Shown here: positions 5,411-8,452 of the stretch, in pieces
How the letters are laid out: the number at the start of each line of letters is the position of its first letter
Numbering within the stretch: the first letter of the stretch is position 1
Source: Kouleothrix aurantiaca
GTDB lineage: Bacteria; Chloroflexota; Chloroflexia; Chloroflexales; Roseiflexaceae
DNA length: 8,452 nt
Direction of reading: 5' to 3'
Assembly: GCA_001399705.1 (NCBI GenBank)
Contig: LJCR01000067.1
Span: forward strand, 1-8,452
Notes under the pieces: model-generated
The model's database searches: none
What the model was told of the DNA's origin: nothing
What the model saw: the letters and a program-made list of their open reading frames with translations, nothing else
Program-made: the position numbers and the translations under genes

Positions 5411-5770
5411 ATGACTCAGACCGCGGGCCATATGAGCAGCGAGATGCAGCAGTGTATTCAGGAGTGCCTGACCTGCCACAGCGTCTGCCTGACGACCGTC
5501 CAGTATTGCCTGCAGATGGGCGGACGACACGCGGAGGCGCGCCACATCACCACGCTGCTCGACTGCGCCGAGATCTGTCAGACCAGCGCGAACTTCATGC
5601 TGCGCGGCTCAGAGCTGCACACGCGGACGTGCGGGGTCTGCGCCGAGATCTGCGAGCGCTGCGCACAGGACTGCGACCAATTCGGCGACGACGCGCAGAT
5701 GCGCGCGTGCGCTGAGGAGTGCCGCCGCTGCGCGGATTCTTGCCGCCGGATGGCCGGGATGGCGGCGTAG
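5411..5770 (+). CDS. Cys-rich four-helix copper-storage protein (Csp/DUF326-like), cytosolic
   Basis: This protein has 119 residues and 16 Cys: 15, 19, 22, 26, 33, 52, 56, 74, 77, 81, 84, 88, 100, 104, 107 and 111. The Cys lie in CxxxC and CxxC steps that line the inside of amphipathic helices, the hallmark of the Csp family, where a four-helix bundle filled with thiolates stores many Cu(I) ions. There is no signal peptide, so it is a Csp3-type cytosolic form rather than the exported Csp1 type. GGAGGG sits 6 bases before the ATG. His at 7, 23, 40, 45 and 70 could add ligands or an entry site. The C-terminal helix pair is unusually Arg/Cys-dense (ECRRCADSCRR). It stands alone on the plus strand, divergent from the regulator gene, with a hairpin after its stop. 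The family call is strong; metal specificity is inferred from the family. Confidence 0.9.
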   Translation: MTQTAGHMSSEMQQCIQECLTCHSVCLTTVQYCLQMGGRHAEARHITTLLDCAEICQTSANFMLRGSELHTRTCGVCAEICERCAQDCDQFGDDAQMRACAEECRRCADSCRRMAGMAA

Positions 5771-5793
5771 CGGAGCTGTCTCTACTGGCTGCG

Positions 5794-5829
5794 CTGTGAT
5801 GGTGTGCTACCCACGGATCACCGTCACAG
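5794..5829 (+). terminator. 11-bp hairpin after the Csp gene
   Basis: CTGTGATGGTG (5794-5804) pairs with CACCGTCACAG (5819-5829) with a single G-T wobble, around a 14-base loop, 23 bases after the Csp stop. TTTT follows only at 5841-5844, so it is not a textbook intrinsic terminator. The loop contains ACCCACGG (5809-5816), which can alternatively pair with CCGTGGGT at 5862-5869, at the start of the P450 fragment. Confidence 0.45.
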
Positions 5830-5856
5830 GCAGCGAGCACTTTTGAGGCAAGCAAC

Positions 5857-6519
5857 TTGAGCCGTGGGTGTGATCACTGTGAGCTGTTTGTGCAGGAGGT
5901 CCGCCGGTTTTACCCGTTTTTCCCCTTCGTTGTGGCCCGCGTGCGGCAAGCGTTCGACTGGCAAGGCTACCACTTCCCCAAGCGGAGAAAAGTCATCCTG
6001 GACCTGTACGGCACCAACCAGGATGCACGGTTGTGGGAGCAGCCGGAAGCGTTTCGGCCAGAACGCTTCCGCCACTGGGATGAGAGCCCCTTTGCGTTTA
6101 TTCCCCAGGGAGGCGGCGAGCATCAGCAAGATCATCGCTGCGCGGGTGAATGGATCACGATCGAGCTCATGAAGGTGGCGCTGAGCTTCCTGACCAGGTC
6201 CATGACATATGATGTGCCGGAGCAGAATCTGCGCATCAGCCTGTCGCGCATGCCGGCCATACCGAAAAGCCGATTTGTGATCAGCAAGCCTACGATAGTG
6301 GGCGCCGGCAGCGCGACCGGGCGGATCGCCCGTAGGCAGGAGATCACCGTGGAGGGCGACCGTGGGGTGGTGGAGCTGGAAAAGACGAAGGACGCGGCCA
6401 TCTCCTCCACCGTTAACCGACGAGATGTACGCATCGCCCTGTTCCTTGCGGGAGCGATCGGCTTGCTGCTCGTGCTGGGCGGGCGGCTGCGACAAGGCAG
6501 CCGCCGTGCTCCAAAATGA
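5857..6519 (+). pseudogene. 5'-truncated CYP152-type cytochrome P450 with a C-terminal membrane tail
   Basis: CYP152 enzymes are H2O2-driven fatty acid hydroxylases (peroxygenases) of about 410-430 residues. This frame of 220 residues from TTG 5857 contains only the C-terminal part: the K-helix ExxR (EVRR, 14-17), RFYPFFPFVVARVRQAF, DLYGTNQDARLW, FRPERF, and the haem-binding stretch FIPQGGGEH...HRCAGEW with ligand Cys95. Helices A-J, including the I-helix and the substrate pocket, are missing and are not found upstream, where the frame meets a stop at 5797-5799. The family match ends at about SRFVISKP (144). Beyond it lie a polar linker and a helix VRIALFLAGAIGLLLVLGG (191-209), a basic tail, and the stop. 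GAGG 8 bases before TTG could allow translation, but a functional P450 is excluded. The residual frame is undamaged, so truncation is probably recent. Confidence 0.8.
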
Positions 6520-6567
6520 TCGGGCCGATGCCAGGCGAACAGGCGCAGGCTGAGATCGCCGGCGTGC

Positions 6568-6599
6568 AAAAGCGGCTCCATCGCGCGATGGGGGCCGCT
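6568..6599 (-). terminator. Intrinsic terminator for the lipoprotein gene
   Basis: On the minus strand, AGCGGC (6599-6594) pairs with GCCGCT (6576-6571) and CCATC (6591-6587) with GATGG (6582-6578) around a GCGC loop, with a small bulge between the two stems. It is followed at once by TTTT (6571-6568). It lies 20 bases past the minus-strand stop at 6619, between convergent genes, which is exactly where a terminator is expected. The T-run is short but position and stem strength are good. Confidence 0.65.
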
Positions 6600-6618
6600 C
6601 GGCATTGTGCGGGGTTAG

Positions 6619-7623
6619 CTACCGCCCGGCTACCTGCGCGCCCATCGACTGCGTCAGCGCGTCAGTAATCGCCTGGTCCTCACCGGCATACAGCGCGACG
6701 ATCCGCCCGGCCTGGTAGAAGTGCGGCGGCGCGACCCAGTCGATCATCATCGTCGGTGGGTTGCCGTCTGGTCCAAGCTGCCCCACAGCGTCTTTCGCTG
6801 CCGCCGTGTCAGCAAACTCGAAGACCTGGACGTCCGCGGCGTTGACCTTCAGCGCCGATCCGGTCACGTCGAAGAACGGCTGCTCGACCTCGCCCGCATT
6901 CTTCACATCCAGTCCAGCAGCCCGCAGCGCATCGGTCAAACTTTTGAGATCCGTCACCTGCCGATCGCCAGCGCTGGCTTCCGCCGTTGCGCCTGGCGAA
7001 ACGGTTGTCGACGGACGAGCTGGCAGGTCCAGTTCCGCGACCGGCGTACCCAGGACGCCCTCGAGCAGCTTCAGCGTCGCGGCATCATCACCCACGTAGA
7101 GCGCGATCACGCGCCCGCTGTGGTACGCATGCGGAGAAGCCACCCAGCTGATCATGGTGGTTCCGCGCCCGGCAAACGTGTCGGCGAGCTTCGCGACGTC
7201 TGCCTGCGCGGCAGCTTCGTTCTCGTATTCGAATACCTGCACGTCCGCGCCATTGACCGTGAGCAGCGTGCCACTCACGCTCAGAAAGGGCTGCTCGACC
7301 GTAGCGCCGAGCTGGACGTTCGCCCCGGCCTTGCGCAATGCGTCGAGCAGGCTCTCCTGGTCGTTCACTGGCTCACCATGACTCGTGACCACGGTGGTCG
7401 TGCTGGCTGGTTCATTTGCACTGCCGTCACTGCCCTGCGTTGGCGCTGTGGTCGGTTGCGCCGCTACGGTCGGCGCGACCGTCGCACCCGGTCCGCTGGT
7501 CGGTTGTGCAGCCGGCGCACCAGGCGAACGACCCGTCTCGGCCGTACCGCACGCGGCAAGCAGCAGGAGCAAGGCGACGGTCGCATAACGCAGCCATAAC
7601 TGTTGGAAAGCAACCTGGAACAT
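6619..7623 (-). CDS. Lipoprotein with two tandem copies of an uncharacterised domain
   Basis: This protein has 334 residues. The start ATG (7623-7621) is preceded by GGAGGG; upstream in-frame starts lack an RBS and would bury the signal peptide. A signal peptide with hydrophobic core ALLLLLAAC ends in lipobox LAAC (lipid-modified Cys25). A Pro/Thr/Ala-rich linker follows (about 30-80). Two homologous domains then occur at about 89-191 and 228-328. Each has S-L-x-DALR-AG, a VEQPF strand, G-x-x-L-x-VN-ADVQVFE-(Y/F), an Ala-rich helix, W-V-A-x-PH-(A/F)-Y, and GR-(V/I)-x-ALY-x-G-(D/E)-(D/E), separated by a second linker rich in Ser/Thr/Pro. I recall this domain as hypothetical lipoproteins in Chloroflexota, with no known function. 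Anchored outside the membrane, it may sense or bind a ligand for the kinase upstream. It starts 97 bp after the kinase stop, on the same strand. Confidence 0.88.
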   Translation of the reverse strand: MFQVAFQQLWLRYATVALLLLLAACGTAETGRSPGAPAAQPTSGPGATVAPTVAAQPTTAPTQGSDGSANEPASTTTVVTSHGEPVNDQESLLDALRKAGANVQLGATVEQPFLSVSGTLLTVNGADVQVFEYENEAAAQADVAKLADTFAGRGTTMISWVASPHAYHSGRVIALYVGDDAATLKLLEGVLGTPVAELDLPARPSTTVSPGATAEASAGDRQVTDLKSLTDALRAAGLDVKNAGEVEQPFFDVTGSALKVNAADVQVFEFADTAAAKDAVGQLGPDGNPPTMMIDWVAPPHFYQAGRIVALYAGEDQAITDALTQSMGAQVAGR

Positions 7624-7635
7624 GCCATCCCTCCT

Positions 7636-7689
7636 CTCAGCTGAGCCAGAGCATGTGAACGAGCACCGGGACGCCAGTTCACGTTCTGG
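7636..7689 (-). promoter_or_regulatory. Structured spacer between kinase and lipoprotein genes
   Basis: Two inverted structures fill the 97-bp gap. CTCAGCTGAG (7636-7645) is a perfect 10-bp palindrome just upstream of the lipoprotein RBS. CCAGA (7646-7650) plus GTGAAC (7655-7660) pair with GTTCAC (7677-7682) plus TCTGG (7685-7689), giving 11 bp with a small internal loop. No T-tract follows on the minus strand, so attenuation, an operator or RNA processing between the two genes are all possible. No clear promoter hexamers are seen. Confidence 0.35.
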
Positions 7690-7720
7690 ACGCCGGAGGT
7701 AGCGCAGATGTTCCAGCAAA

Positions 7721-8452
7721 TCACGACTGTGCGACTGGCGTCCTGCCAGATTGTGCGGGAACGGGGTCGGCAGAACGACGCAACACCGGCAGGCGCACGG
7801 TGAAGCGTGTCCCTGCACCTGGCGTGCTGTGGACATCAACGGTTCCTTGATGTTCCTGGACGATTTGCTGCACAATGCTCAAGCCCAGCCCGGTGCCATC
7901 GACACGCGTGGTAAAGAATGGATCAAAGACGTGAGGGAGATCATCAGCGGCAATGCCCCGCCCAGTATCGTGAACGGCGAGGACGACGAACGACGTCGCC
8001 GATTCAGCTCCTTGTACGCTCGCGCGCACGTGCACCTCGCCGCCCTCCTTCGTCGCGTTGATACCGTTCAGCAGCAAGTTTATGAGCGCCTGGTGCAGCA
8101 GCTCCGCGTCGCCTTCGAGGGGCGGCAGCGTGCCATCCACATCCGCGCTGAGGGAGACCCCGTGCTGCGCTGCATAGGCGCGCGTCAACGTCACGGTCCG
8201 CTCGATCAGCTCGGCGATGTCGACTGGCCCACGCTGCATCGGCGCTGGCCGCGCATAGGCCAGCAGTTGCTCAATCAGCCGGTCCACTCGATCGACCTCG
8301 CTCTGGATCACCTGGGTGTACTCACTCAGGGTCGCCTGATCGGCCAGCTCGCGCTGCAACATCTGCGCTGCTGCCCGCATGATGCCGAGCGGGTTACGAA
8401 TCTCATGCGCCAGCCCGCCGGCGAGCCGCCCCAGCGCGGCAAGGCGCTGGGC
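7721..8452 (-). CDS. NtrB-like sensor histidine kinase, N-terminus beyond window
   Basis: The last 243 residues are visible; the frame stays open to the right edge, so the internal ATG at 8380 is not the start. Motifs in order: H-box with LAHEIRNPL (phospho-acceptor His codon 8407-8405, visible residue 16) in a dimerisation helix pair to about residue 75; N-box LINLLLNGINAT (Gly replaces the usual Ala after Asn); D-box HDTGRGIA; F-box FDPFFTT; and G2 box GTGLGLSIVQQI. The kinase core is complete and should be active, autophosphorylating on His and passing phosphate to a receiver such as the regulator at 3738-5003. The sensing part is off the window. The C-terminal tail after VRLPVL is short and Ser/Arg/Pro-rich, with no fused receiver. 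The lipoprotein gene follows on the same strand. Confidence 0.95.
   Translation of the reverse strand, partial: AQRLAALGRLAGGLAHEIRNPLGIMRAAAQMLQRELADQATLSEYTQVIQSEVDRVDRLIEQLLAYARPAPMQRGPVDIAELIERTVTLTRAYAAQHGVSLSADVDGTLPPLEGDAELLHQALINLLLNGINATKEGGEVHVRASVQGAESATSFVVLAVHDTGRGIAADDLPHVFDPFFTTRVDGTGLGLSIVQQIVQEHQGTVDVHSTPGAGTRFTVRLPVLRRSADPVPAQSGRTPVAQS

Noticed and set aside
5185..5715. Plus-strand frame of 176 codons overlapping the Csp gene
   Set aside because: It reads through Csp in another frame, is Arg-rich and has no RBS; Csp has a strong RBS and family match.
5824..6495. Minus-strand frame of 223 codons opposite the P450 fragment
   Set aside because: It is the antisense shadow of a clear CYP152 coding segment and has no recognisable motifs.
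6482..6505. Perfect 9-bp hairpin GGCGGCTGC/GCAGCCGCC as a plus-strand terminator
   Set aside because: It is inside the P450 tail coding region before the stop and has no T-tract on either strand; it may be structural but is not called as a terminator.
6721..7599. 292-codon plus-strand frame opposite the lipoprotein
   Set aside because: Antisense shadow; the minus strand has a signal peptide, lipobox, repeated domains and RBS, while this frame is Arg/His-rich without motifs.
1..8452. CRISPR array, tRNA or rRNA genes
   Set aside because: No regularly spaced direct repeats, no cloverleaf and no rRNA-like conserved stretch were seen on reading both strands by eye.

Overview
The window is GC-rich, with long GC3-biased reading frames. 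It most resembles an accessory stretch of a Chloroflexota (green non-sulfur type) chromosome. I infer this from the small PRWVKV-type single-helix proteins, the CYP152 fragment, the two-domain DALRAAG...VEQPF lipoprotein, and an NtrC-like regulator that has lost its sigma-54 contact loop. The phylum call is moderate confidence and rests on protein style only; there is no rRNA or other marker gene.

Layout, left to right. (1) 1-754 (+): the 3' part of an IS200/IS605-type element, with a tnpB cut by the window edge and a hairpin right end. The right end runs directly into a short membrane-protein ORF (748-972). (2) 1315-3668 (+): a duplicated two-gene module. Each copy has a small single-helix membrane protein followed by a four-helix membrane protein. 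Copy 1 has decayed: its first gene is shortened and only the last helix of the second survives. Copy 2 is intact, with an ATGA start/stop overlap. An 8-helix membrane protein with an apparent internal duplication sits between the copies. (3) 3738-5003 (-): an NtrC-like response regulator with an intact receiver and Fis-type DNA-binding domain but an AAA+ core lacking the Walker A lysine, the GAFTGA loop and Walker B. (4) 5004-5410: a divergent intergenic region with several dyads. (5) 5411-5770 (+): a 16-cysteine cytosolic copper-storage (Csp/DUF326-like) four-helix protein. (6) 5857-6519 (+): the C-terminal half of a CYP152-type P450 with an unusual C-terminal membrane tail. (7) 6619-7623 (-): a lipoprotein with two tandem copies of an uncharacterised domain, ending at a good intrinsic terminator. 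(8) 7721-8452 (-): the C-terminal part of an NtrB-like histidine kinase, cut by the window edge.

How the parts may work together (inference): the kinase, lipoprotein and regulator all lie on the minus strand and could once have been one signalling locus, now split by plus-strand Csp and P450-fragment DNA. The plus-strand left half is a family of small membrane proteins of unknown function that has been duplicated and partly eroded next to an IS element. I see no CRISPR array, tRNA or rRNA. The best candidates for new biology are the dead-AAA+ regulator, the small-protein/4TM module, the repeat-domain lipoprotein, and the IS end that appears to supply translation signals to a membrane ORF.
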